Below, one piece after another: positions 55,168-64,000 of a stretch of 64,000 bases of DNA (positions are counted from its first letter, which is position 1; each line of letters opens with the position of its first letter). Below the pieces are notes generated by a model. The model was not told the origin of the DNA and did not search any database. It saw only the letters and a program-made list of their open reading frames with translations. The DNA comes from Pinus tabuliformis (Eukaryota > Streptophyta > Pinopsida > Pinales > Pinaceae): assembly GCA_031772625.1 (NCBI GenBank), contig CM062816.1, positions 636,428,352 through 636,492,351 on the forward strand. The letters are read 5' to 3'. The position numbers and the translations under genes were made by a program.

Positions 55168-55968
55168 ATTGCTGCTTTACCTTTACTACGTCATCCTTTT
55201 CGCATGTCTATCTGGCTTGACGTGTGAGACGACTGTGGCAGTGGGGATGCACTAGCGCAGTTGTTAGTTTGATATAATTCCCTCGTAGGCATTCTGATTT
55301 CAACGATGGAGCGTCGGGACTTTATTTTTTATTTTAATCCAACATAGGAGATTAAGTTAAAGAATATGCTTTGTCTAATAGTGAAATTGATTGCTCTGAT
55401 TTGACGATCACAAATGTTATAAAATAACTTGAATCACTTTAATAAAGAAATTGACGTGAATTGACTGGATTTGAAACGTGTGAAGGCAAACAGTAGGCGA
55501 TCAAATCGTATTGTGGCGCAGCGGTCCATACCCTGCATATTTGCAATCATGTTTCAAATATCGTTAGTATAGTGGAACTTGGTTAGTTGTGACAAGAAGT
55601 AAAAGATATAAAAAAATACTTATTTTTATTTCCTAACCATTTCATATTAAATACTTTCGAACGAATAATTATAATCACACTCTAACAAAAATTAATTTAA
55701 TTTGTATATGTTAATTATTGTTTATTCATAAACGATTAATATACATTTAATATATACTTCGAGTTTCTTGTATCAATCTCTAGCCTTATTACAAACAAGA
55801 TTCATGTGGCAGATATTCTTTTTTAAACCAATTATCATTGATTATGATACACAATTGTCGCGTTGATTACCATGCCTAGTGGTTGTGTAGATTGATCATG
55901 TCTTTTTGGCATGTCTATCTAGCTTGACCTTGTTTCTATAACTTCTAACATCATTTCATCGACGCCCT

Positions 55969-56642
55969 GTGCTGCTTCTAATTCCGTCAGCTGCGGTTGT
56001 TCACATGGAAAGATCCATCAGTTGGCGTTGCAGATTAATCTGTGCTCTATTGTTCATGTTCATGTTGATCCACTGCTTGGTAATTGCCCAGGATAATAAT
56101 GGATTCTTCAGCACCAACACAATTTGGTCTCTTTCTGACGAGAGTACAATGGTTGGTTCATTGACTCTCAATAACGAAGACAACGCCACTGCAATTCTCG
56201 TCACGCATATTGTTTATCAGGACTTAGCTTCCAGAATCAAATCCTGGTCCTTCTTGAGCTTCGTGGAAACGGGAAATAATGAGTATGTTCTGTCCATCGT
56301 GCTGTCCGGATCGTTTGAGCAGCAAAATGGGGAGGTTGTGTGGGCTGCCAATGGAGATAACCCCGTCTCGCTCAACGGGTTTCTGGAGCTGCAGTCTGAT
56401 GGGAATCTGGTGCTTTCCGACTCGATCAATGGCGGGTCATCGGTTTCAGATAGGAAAACCATTTAGTCTATGAATACGGGCGCCATGGGGGTCGCAGGGA
56501 TGAGATTGTTTGGTGGCGGTGTGCTCGAAATTATAGATTCGGCCAACGTTTCTCTCTGGACTACCAGCGATAATCCCACAAATACACTTCTGCTACCATT
56601 GCAATATGGATCACAATTGCTACCATTGCCAACGGAGCAGTG
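55969..56642 (+). pseudogene. Bulb-type (G-type) lectin 5' fragment, right copy
   Basis: Best copy. One plus-strand frame gives a signal segment, then LSDESTMVGSLTLNNED, GEVVWAANGDNPVSLNGFLELQSDGNLVLSD and GVAGMRLFGGGVLEIIDSANVSLWTTSDNPTNTLLL, interrupted only by TAG at 56464-56466 where the left copy still has TGG (the W of the conserved WS.N segment). About 225 codons remain before hairpin D. The frameshift of the left copy is absent here. A probable start is the second methionine (HMERSISWR), which places the hydrophobic core nearer the N-terminus; the earlier start is an alternative. Confidence 0.78.
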
Positions 56643-56704
56643 GCACCCCCGGGCTGCCCCGCCCCGCCCGACCGGCGGTGGGTCGATTCCCGGAATCGAC
56701 CCAC
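56643..56704. repeat. GC-rich hairpin D (short)
   Basis: Partner of hairpin A reduced to about 62 bp, keeping the CCGCCCGACCGGCGG arm and the GGTCGATTCCCGGAATCGAC palindrome. Loss of the middle is typical of hairpin deletion. Confidence 0.85.
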
Positions 56705-58648
56705 TAGAAGTCATATAGTTTTATATGGTTTTGTGCATAGCACAGAAAAATAACATGAAATCGATTCCCGGAATCGACCCACCAGAAGTCATATAGTTTT
56801 ATATGGTTTTGTGCATAGCACAGAGAAATAACATGAAAGTTTGAAACTACGCATCGTATCTTTGTGTATTGATTTCGAACTATAACGGATATTTAAACTT
56901 GGTTGTTCCTATTATAATATCGCAAATTCATTATATTCCCACGTTGGCTGCCCAAAGCTTCATTGCATAACTAAATTTGCTCCTTTGTTGATTGACGGGT
57001 TGTCCTTTTCAAAATACGTGGTGTATAACACCATTGCAGATGGGTTTGGTGTACCGCGGACTATGAGATCACTCATAATTCAGACTGGGAATTTGAAGAG
57101 TCAACTTATGGATTTTCTGTTTATTTATGTTATAAAAGAAGTGGAGCATTAACAGAAGTAACTTATGATTTATTGATTAATTTAATTTATATAAAATAAT
57201 AGAAATTCAAAGAAACATACGTACAGGTTAGGATTTTCAAATCTAAAGCAACCAACGGTCTCAGCAACTCTCAGGTCGGTTTGTCATTTTAACACACAAT
57301 GTTGACAGGTGGGAAATTTTGTTGCACGTATTTGACTTGGAAATCACCCATTTAACCCAAATAATAATGGCAACATAGTTGAACATTCATATATGAAAAT
57401 CATAGCATTACATAAATAAGAAAGGCATACTTATTAGTGGATTGGAGAAGCAATTATTTATATACTCTATCTGAAACCTTGAAACAATACTATAGAGTTG
57501 TGTCTCATCGATTAACACAATCCCAAAAGTAGTGACATTCTGCCATTTTTCTTTTAATAACAATTTATAAAGCAAATGATGTGTTTACTCTTGTTGAATA
57601 ATCACATCGGAATTAATGTTACATGCCTCCCTACTCATCAATGTGAGGATAATATTAAATAAAACACATGTTTAAAAATAAGGTCTTTACATTTATGTGC
57701 TGGAAAAAATGCATTTATTTGTTAGTATGTGAATTTGATGTATGCATATGAATGTCTAGCAAAGGATAACATTTTATATTTGAAATTTGAGAAAACACTG
57801 TTACTATAACATTCCTGAGTGCATTTGAAAAAATTTAAAAAAAAAAAGGTCATGCTCAAAAGGAATGAAAAGTTGAGCAATTCAAATTCCAAGAAATGTT
57901 TCTCAATGCTTGCATATCCATATTATATATCTAATAGATGGACCATACATGGGGATTCCTCAATCAAGGTTGAATACCATCATATTTTCTAATTATTACG
58001 ATTATCATTGTTAGAGTGAAGTGGGGCTTCTAATTGTTGTTCTAACTTTTTCTAATAAATAAATAAATAAATTTGTACACATGTTTACACTGAAGGAAAA
58101 ATGGCTTAGAAAAGACACAATGGAAACCTAGGTGGAACTCCAAAATAATGGAAGTATATCTTCTAATATTTACATTTTTAATAGAAGGATAAATGTTGTC
58201 AAAACATTTCATACAAAATTTCTTCAAAGGCCAATCTTTGCAAAAGGTAATAAACCATGCACTATTCATGTTGATAACTCAATAAACAAACCATCTATGC
58301 AAAGCTTGATGTTTAAATGATTTAAGTTTGAAGGAAATATTTACTCATTTTATGCACGCAATCACATTACTAAAATTGATTTCTACACAATAAGGAAGAT
58401 ATGTTAAGTTGTTTTAGATTGCCACCTACTTATCCATATTTATTTAAGTCTCAATTATCTCCTCACAAATGACTCCTTTTGTGATTGTTGTGTCCCTCTA
58501 TGGTAGTATTCATTGCTCTATAGCTAATAGCCCACAACCTCCCTTGCATGTGCCTTTTGGCACTTTAACTACTTGTAAAAGACTTGAGATTAAGCTATGT
58601 ATCAATGTAGAAACAACATTTTTACACTAGAATATGATGCCAAACATG

Positions 58649-59070
58649 GGTAAGGGGGGTGCAGGGGGGGGGGGGGGTGGGGGGGTATGGTAGGGGGTTG
58701 GTGGGGGGGTGGCAGGGGGTTGGTGTGGGGGGAGAGGGGGGGTGGGGGGGGCAGGGGGTGGGGGTAGGGGGGTGGCGGGGGGTGGGGGGTACGGTGAGGG
58801 TAGGGGGTAGGGGTAAGGGTAGGGTGCGAGGCCCATGGGTCCGGTGTTAAGGAAGGGGGAAGGAGTTGAGATTGGAGGGGAATGGGAGTTAGGGGGTGGG
58901 CTTATGGGGAGGAGAGTTGTGGGGTAGGGAAGGAAGAGTTGGGGAAATGGTGCATGGGTGGGTGAGTTCGGGGTAGCAAGGGCTGGCGCATGGGTAGGGA
59001 AGAAGGGGGAAGAGGGCATGGGTGAATGGGAAAGATCGGTAATGGATTGGGGGAAGGGGGCACGACGACG
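58649..59070. repeat. G-rich low-complexity tract with G-quadruplex potential
   Basis: About 420 bp, first 180 bp almost pure G with T/A interruptions (G14 at 58664-58677), then decaying GGGxA..GGG repeats. It gives an artefactual proline-rich frame on the minus strand. It begins immediately at the end of the right arm. Confidence 0.92.
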
Positions 59071-61565
59071 GCCTACCCACGGTTATTGGGTGATTGAGTT
59101 TGAATAATTGTTTAAGACAGTTTAGATAACTGATGTATGCATCATATCTTCAAATAAAATTAATGTTTTCCATATTTTGTTAAATGAGAAGTTATGAAGC
59201 ATTTTTATGTTGTTGGATTATGTCTTAAGTATGATAAATTTTATTGTTTAAATATCTGCAATGCAATATCAAATTAGAGATATAATGTCTGTTTTATTCA
59301 GTATACAAATAAAGACTTTTGAATTCATTCAGTGATATAATTTGTTCATAATGTCATGTTTTTTTACTTTTATAGTTGAAAAAATTTCAATTTCTTTTGT
59401 ATCTAGCATGTTGTGGTTGAAAACATGTTAAATTTATACTTAGGAAAGAAAAATGATATTCCACCAGAAACATTAATGTGTTTTTTCCTTAAAATTTAAC
59501 TTTGTTTGAGACATAAAAAATTGGTTTTATTAGCATTTTTTAAAAAGTTTGAAAATTGACCCTAAAAAAAAAAATCATTATTCCAGTATCAACACTTTCG
59601 TTTTCAAGCTATATTTTGCACGAAAATTTTGTAGTAAATTTCGTAGTCACTGCCATTTTTAAAACACGTTCAAAATTGACACCTAAAAAAAAAAAACATC
59701 GTTCCAGTATACGCACTTTTCATTTTTAGCACTGTTTTTGATGTGTTTTTGGGGTTTTTTGGCCAGAGTCCCGTTTTGAGTTTATAGTTCCCGTTTCAAA
59801 GTTTACATTGTTCTTGGTTGTGTTTGCACCGTCACCTCCACTTTTCATTGGTCGATCATTCACCTCCATTTGATTGTTTACCCATTTTGAGGAACATCTA
59901 CGAAGAGTGATTTCACTAGCCATCCTTGTGACACTGCCGTGATTGGAAAATTCCAAACCTTACCTGGAATCAGTTGCTACCCATTTTATCACTCATTCCT
60001 CAAAAGACGAGTCTTCTTTAAGCTCTTTTCAACTGACTCATAAAATATGAAAAGATTGCCGAGTTCTGGCCTTCCATCTTGTTAAAGCGACGGGAAGTGC
60101 TATCCCTCCTCTAGATTTTAATCTTTTTGGACCTGAGGGATTATTGCACAAAACGATCGAGCGCTTGTTTTGTTCGGCTCGTGAAAGCTAATCGAAAATT
60201 CATCCCTACTGTATTGTTTTATACATTTTCGGACTTAAGGGATTAGATGACGAAAAAGGGATTTTGGAGTTACATTTACGTACCTTTTCAGACTCTCTAA
60301 AAATGAAAAGGACCGAGTTATCTTTGTCGTTAAACTCGTTAAAAAGATTAATAACGATAAACTTGTCTTTAGACGAGAACGAGTTTCACTATCGCTAGGC
60401 TGATTAAAACATAGCGATGGGTTTGCCCGAAGGGAAAATTATAGAACAAGCATATGTTATCCTCCTCAAGCTTGACAAAAATAAAGAGGTACTGGTCAAC
60501 AATGACTGGGGAAAAATTGGGAAGAAAACTCAAAGAATCTTTATTGGTAGCAAGTCGCTCTTGAACATGACACACCCGCTCCGTGCCCGAGTTGGGTTGG
60601 GTTGTTTCATTCACTGGTCACATCGCCATGGTCACACCATACCATCCACATTTGGGGTTAATTCTACCAATCCATCACATCAGTGTCGCCGATATGTTCA
60701 AGAGAATTCATCCAGAGAAGTCACCTGTGTCTCACCCACTACCATACATTATACTTCATTCCTTCATGACCGCCACCCTGAACCGTATATCATCAGATCG
60801 TTTTCACCTCCATCAAAATCATTTGCTCCATTCCGTGTCATTGATGTGGGATTCATTAAGGCCCTCCTGTGACGGATCACTTCTTGTCGACATCAGCTCA
60901 TTATCCAAGAAATTGATCTAGGAACACCCCATTCAGTACTTTGAAGCTTGCATGCCTTAATGGCAAGTTTCTCACTTCCGGCGACAGGTTTTCATCAATG
61001 GCCTTCGACCGAAAGATTTTGCGTGGTGTTCGACGCCAAGTCCTTTATTCACACCACGTGAATTGTACTACAATACCTTGAGGCTCATTATCATTATCGG
61101 TGATTCCTCTCGCGCTTGTTAACAGTTTACATCATTGACTGGTAATCAAGCGATGTCTTTCCATGTTCGACTTCAGAACATTTCTCACATGGATCGACTT
61201 GTACTTCGAGTGAAGATTGGACGAGATTGAAGACCCCGGATCTAGTTTCATCCATCCCGGCTACGATATATATTCAGGAAATAAAGACATTAAAATGTAC
61301 AACATTGCAGCATGGATAATCATCCCACCAAAAAGGATGATGGTTCTATCAGAATCATCAGTCTACAATCAGACGGTTGTTTGTCCTATGTACATAAAAA
61401 TGAATTTATAAAACTGAGCATGGGAATGCCCACCTTAGCTAGATCATGAAAACAGTATGAAGATAATGTATTGTATTGTATCTTATTACAGGTCTCCTCC
61501 TAGCATTGAAAGAACTTTGGATCCTCCTAATAAATCATTTCACCCGATAAACGACCTCATACTTT
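59071..61565. other. 3' interior of the 20-kb element
   Basis: AT-rich to 59750, then more even composition. Overlapping plus-strand frames near 60417-60921 (for example GKIIEQAYVILLKLDKNKEVL, FTGHIAMVTPYHPHLGLILPI) and one at 61217-61411 look mildly protein-like, without recognisable domains. A 27-bp segment at 59786-59812 is the reverse complement of 47608-47634. Confidence 0.45.
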
Positions 61566-61575
61566 AGGGGGAAAC
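61566..61575 (+). promoter_or_regulatory. Polypurine tract of the 20-kb element
   Basis: AGGGGGAAAC directly before the 3' LTR start TGTTATAGAC. Confidence 0.8.
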
Positions 61576-62615
61576 TGTTATAGACATTTTTGTGCCTTAC
61601 AGCTCTAAGCATGAAATGTCCATAAACTAAGGGATCCTAAGTCCCTAAAAGTGTTGTTCTAACTCCTAAAGGAACAAGGTCAACAAATTACAGCCTCTCC
61701 CAGAAGTTCTCCACCAGAAACTGCTCAGAATAACTCAAATCAGGATCATTTCAGCTGCTCCACTAGCTAAGTGCGTTGCATAGCACCTAAATCCACTGGC
61801 TAGGTGCATTGCAACACACCTAAATGCACTACTAGGGTGCGTTGAGCGGGAAATGACCAATGGCAGTGTCATTCCGCAAGGTGGAGAGACAATGGAAGCT
61901 TCCAGAATCTTTCCCTATGACACTTGCCTCACTGAATTCGACCAAGGATGAGTAAGAGGCTTTCAGTCTCCAAGTGGAAGCAAGAACTGACAGAGAGATG
62001 CCACTAGTCAAAACATAAGCTGACTCATCCTCCTTGCATACATTTATATATGGATCCATCATCCCAGAGATCCAGAGGCTGGAATTTTGCACATTGTAAC
62101 GAATTGCTGTTGGTTTGATATACATATCAGGGAATTGGGTGATCTATGCTTTGTTGGGGGTGAAGAAGGTACTTTTTTGCTGGGAGGTTGATACTGGGTC
62201 AGGAATCATCGGTTGTAACTCCTCTCGGATCTTCTTGTACATCAATAAAACTATTTGAGTTTCTTCTCTATGCTTGTGTTTCATTGATGCTTGTTAGATT
62301 TGTATTGTTAACTTAAATCTGATCCTAAGTTATTTATGAATATAAACCCATGTCTTTGTATAGTTTCCTTCTTCTGTGATCTTACAGGTACTTGGTGAAG
62401 CTAGGCAAGTAAGGGAGCAGGTAGTTGGAAGCTGTCAAAGAGGAGAGAGATCGGATCGAAGGACTAGCGCAAGACACAGGTCGGTTCATCCTATTCCTCT
62501 TTGTTTATAGTTCATAAAGAAGAGTACAAAAGTAGTTTTCTCTGTTTGTTTCTAAGGTAGCTATCACACCTTAGTGGGATAGAGTAGTTCTAAATAGACA
62601 CTTTTCCCGATAACA
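61576..62615 (+). repeat. 20-kb element 3' LTR
   Basis: 1040-bp direct repeat of 42620-43649, followed by AGCAC (62616-62620). Confidence 0.92.
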
Positions 62616-62620
62616 AGCAC

Positions 62621-62934
62621 ACCGACCCATTGCAAGAAGAAGATATAAATGAGGAACCTACAGAGACCCAGACATAACCTGATTATCAAATGAGATAGAC
62701 ATATACACAGGGAGAGATTACCCCAACTACCCACTTGGGGACACACTATACAAATCTGCAACAAGAGCCACAAATGGAAATAAGCGGCATCAAACGAACC
62801 CATGGATCAGAGGGCTCAGAATTGGACAAAGAACTTCAACTGATCCCAATGGAAAAGCAACTAACCATTATTACTTCCACTCCTAACACTGGTGGTTGGC
62901 GACTTGTGGAGAAGAAGAAGGGTAGGAAAATTTA
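62621..62934 (+). pseudogene. Ub-LINE ORF1, C-terminal part
   Basis: After excision of the LTR element the ORF1 frame continues as TDPLQEEDINEEPTETQT, has stops, and then runs GSEGSELDKELQLIPMEKQLTIITSTPNTGGWRLVEKKKGRKI to a TAG at 62932-62934. A charged tail ending in GWRLVEKKKGRK is typical of the end of this class of plant LINE ORF1. No endonuclease start follows. Confidence 0.75.
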
Positions 62935-63142
62935 GTCATGCTGGATCAGCTTTCATATTCTCTTTTATTTTCTCTATTTCTGTAGCTTCCTGTCATTACA
63001 GGAACAATCATCTGCTATTTTGTGTATTTCTCTTTGCTCGCTGCCTGTTAATATAGGAGCAACCATCTGAATATGCCCCAGGCATCTACAAAATGTAATT
63101 TTATGAATTTGAATAAAATTACGATTTTTTCTATGGGAAAAA
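62935..63142 (+). other. Ub-LINE 3' UTR and A-rich end
   Basis: About 208 bp with two related phrases (CTTCCTGTCATTACAGGAACAATCATCTG and CTGCCTGTTAATATAGGAGCAACCATCTG), i.e. a ~65-bp internal duplication. It ends GAATAAAATTACG...GGGAAAAA next to the 17-bp target duplication. AATAAA is present as a possible polyadenylation signal. Confidence 0.7.
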
Positions 63143-63159
63143 AACATTTTAATTAATAT
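63143..63159. repeat. 17-bp target site duplication of Ub-LINE (right copy)
   Basis: Identical to 40871-40887. Confidence 0.85.
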
Positions 63160-63775
63160 AATAAATTATCATATTTTAAAATTATTATTTGTTTGTTTTT
63201 GTTTTATTTAGACGTCAGGTTGATCCATATAAATACTAGTTGACAAATATTATTTAACACATCAATAAGCAAATGATCACTCATTTTAAATTAAGGTTTT
63301 GTAAATATAGACATGAATATGGATATTGTACATTAAATTAAAAAGTTTAGATCAAAAGTTATACATAAAGAGAATTTTATCCTTTTATAAATAATTGTTT
63401 GACAAAATAATGCTAGGAATGATAATAATTTTTAAAATGTAACTATCTCAGTATCGTTTAGACAATTGTGTAACGATAGCAAGTTATGTAATGAAGTTAT
63501 AATAAGTGATGTAATAAAGTTTTAATATTAAAATGATGTTGCCCAGGTTGATGTATTGTTGGAGAGTCATTTTTTACCTTGAATAATAAGAGTTCCAATA
63601 CCTTTCCCTGTGGAGGTTTCCTTGACACATTCGGAGGGTCTTACCACATAAAATTGTGTTTATTTCTTTGATTTGTTTCTTACTAATTGTGTTTTTCTTC
63701 TTGATATAATTAATTTTTATGAAATCTAAATATCAACAAATAATAGGCTTTCTTTAAGGATGAATTTGAATATAT
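63160..63775. other. AT-rich flank, no gene seen
   Basis: Continues the locus into which the Ub-LINE inserted. Stop codons in every frame. Confidence 0.5.
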
Positions 63776-63779
63776 TCAA

Positions 63780-63945
63780 TGGCAAGTGAAGCATATAGGT
63801 GGTAAAAAAAAATTAAGTTTAACTTTTTGTGCTTGTTGTGATTGCAATAACTTATCAACAGTGGCAAGTGAAGCATATATGTGGTCAAAAAAATTAATAT
63901 TAACTTTGTGTGCTTGTTGCGATTTCAATAAATTATCAACTGCCA
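63780..63945. repeat. 83-bp tandem duplication
   Basis: TGGCAAGTGAAGCATATA.GTGGT(A/C)AAAAAAA...CTTGTTG(T/C)GATT.CAATAA.TTATCAAC occurs at about 63780-63862 and 63863-63945. Confidence 0.88.
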
Positions 63946-64000
63946 CATCCTTGGCTCGAATCATCAAAATCAATGTCTACAGTTTTTTCTATTATAGAAA

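Larger units (their letters stand above)
55011..56750. mobile_element. TIR-flanked module carrying a lectin fragment (right arm copy)
   Basis: Counterpart of 51298-53167. Ends CTTTTCTGTGCTATGCACAA... and ...TTGTGCATAGCACAGAAAAA, with TAA outside both ends (55008-55010, 56751-56753). The slightly different first base (C for T) is the only terminal change. Confidence 0.55.
49385..58648. repeat. Giant inverted repeat, 9.26 kb overall
   Basis: Left arm 49385-53343 (3.96 kb) and right arm 54835-58648 (3.81 kb) are reverse complements with only scattered substitutions and some indels; the spacer is 53344-54834 (1491 bp). Outer ends are CATGTTTG(A/G)CATCATATTC; inner ends stop at ...GGATCGCTCATCCTTAA. 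Each arm carries, outside to inside, a unique AT-rich block, a partly duplicated tail, a TIR module with lectin fragment and GC hairpins, and a terminal unique block. Arm lengths differ mainly inside the GC-rich hairpins. Confidence 0.93.
54835..58648 (-). repeat. Inverted repeat, right arm
   Basis: Begins TTAAGGATGAGCGATCC and ends GATGCCAAACATG. Outside it, G-rich sequence starts at once. Confidence 0.92.
42620..62615 (+). mobile_element. 20.0-kb non-autonomous LTR retrotransposon (Tat/Ogre-like primer site)
   Basis: LTRs of 1030 bp (42620-43649) and 1040 bp (61576-62615) start TGTTATAGAC and end GATAACA. The primer site at 43653-43670 and the polypurine tract before 61576 give plus-strand orientation. 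By eye the LTRs differ about 3 % in their first 170 bp. The 17.9-kb interior holds a gag-like zinc-finger frame, a retropepsin frame, a giant inverted repeat, and long unassigned stretches, but no RT, RNase H or integrase motif. This matches a large non-autonomous element (LARD / TR-GAG style), mobilised by a related family. Confidence 0.88.
40888..63142 (+). mobile_element. Ub-LINE: ORF1-only LINE-like insertion with ubiquitin-like domain
   Basis: Flanked by a perfect 17-bp duplication (AACATTTTAATTAATAT at 40871-40887 and 63143-63159), the size expected of LINE-type target-primed reverse transcription. Without the 20-kb LTR insert the element is about 2.25 kb: a ~700-bp leader with a 45-bp tandem duplication, one ORF1 (ubiquitin-like, DUF4283-like and zinc-knuckle segments, then a charged tail), a ~210-bp 3' UTR and a short A-rich end. 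No endonuclease/RT ORF2 follows, so it must have been mobilised in trans or is an internal deletion product. Confidence 0.78.

Noticed and set aside
51511-56642. A functional lectin gene pair
   Set aside because: Both copies are truncated by GC hairpins and carry a frameshift or a stop.
51343-56704. tRNA gene or Pol III promoter suggested by GGTCGATTCCC
   Set aside because: The B box consensus needs GGTTCGANTCC; here one T is missing, there is no A box, and no cloverleaf could be formed.
49385-58648. Palindromic assembly artefact as explanation of the inverted repeat
   Set aside because: Arms differ by substitutions, an indel in the lectin and different hairpin loop lengths; a mirror artefact would be identical.
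42620-62615. Two independent solo LTRs instead of one 20-kb element
   Set aside because: The same 5-bp TSD lies outside both LTRs, and a primer site and a polypurine tract lie at the correct inner edges.

Overview
The window looks like repeat-dominated intergenic DNA from a large seed-plant nuclear genome. I suspect a gymnosperm, because of giant low-copy-looking LTR elements, very sparse genes and old nested copia/gypsy layers, but the sequence does not prove the taxon. No intact, clearly functional host gene was found. Nearly all recognisable coding sequence is retroelement protein at various stages of decay, plus a few gene-like fragments (a HECT E3 ligase-like relic, a bulb-type lectin 5' fragment, and unassigned exon-like frames).

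Layout. (1) 1-14.5 kb: an old plus-strand Ty1/copia element (Copia-1), entering from the left edge. It is split by two precise insertions: a minus-strand copia (Copia-2, 138-7772, TSD AGACA), which itself carries a 2.37-kb solo-LTR-like insert (492-2859, TSD AGCTA), and a gutted Ty3/gypsy (7954-11283, TSD TTGAA/TTGAT). (2) 14.6-16.7 kb: a UPL-like HECT ligase relic and unassigned DNA, then Copia-3 (16770-22094, minus strand, TSD CCCCA). Copia-3 is the best-preserved retrotransposon here, with one frame broken by five stops and a partial tandem LTR duplication. (3) 22.1-35.2 kb: exon-like fragments, several tandem arrays, microsatellites and AT-rich DNA with little else. (4) 35.3-39.1 kb: a ~258-bp higher-order satellite abutting and running in frame into a truncated minus-strand copia (Copia-4). 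(5) 40.9-63.1 kb: a LINE-like insertion with a 17-bp target duplication that carries ORF1 only. Its ORF1 begins with a full-length 76-codon ubiquitin-like domain and continues into a DUF4283/zinc-knuckle ORF1. A 20.0-kb non-autonomous LTR element (42620-62615, TSD AGCAC) has landed inside this ORF1.

The 20-kb element has a tRNA-Arg-type primer site, a gag-like zinc-finger ORF and a retropepsin frame, but no RT or integrase that I can see. Its centre is a 9.3-kb inverted repeat (arms 49385-53343 and 54835-58648, 1.49-kb spacer). Each arm contains a ~1.8-kb module with ~50-bp terminal inverted repeats, GC-rich hairpins and flanking TTA/TAA. Each module carries the 5' part of a bulb-type (G-type) lectin gene. 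The two lectin copies are inactivated by different mutations.

How the pieces relate: this is a stratigraphy rather than an operon-like system. Target duplications, primer sites and polypurine tracts give the order of events. The two most unusual objects are the ubiquitin-headed, ORF1-only LINE and the lectin-carrying giant inverted repeat. All similarity statements are from reading the translated sequence by eye and from recalled family motifs; no database search was run.
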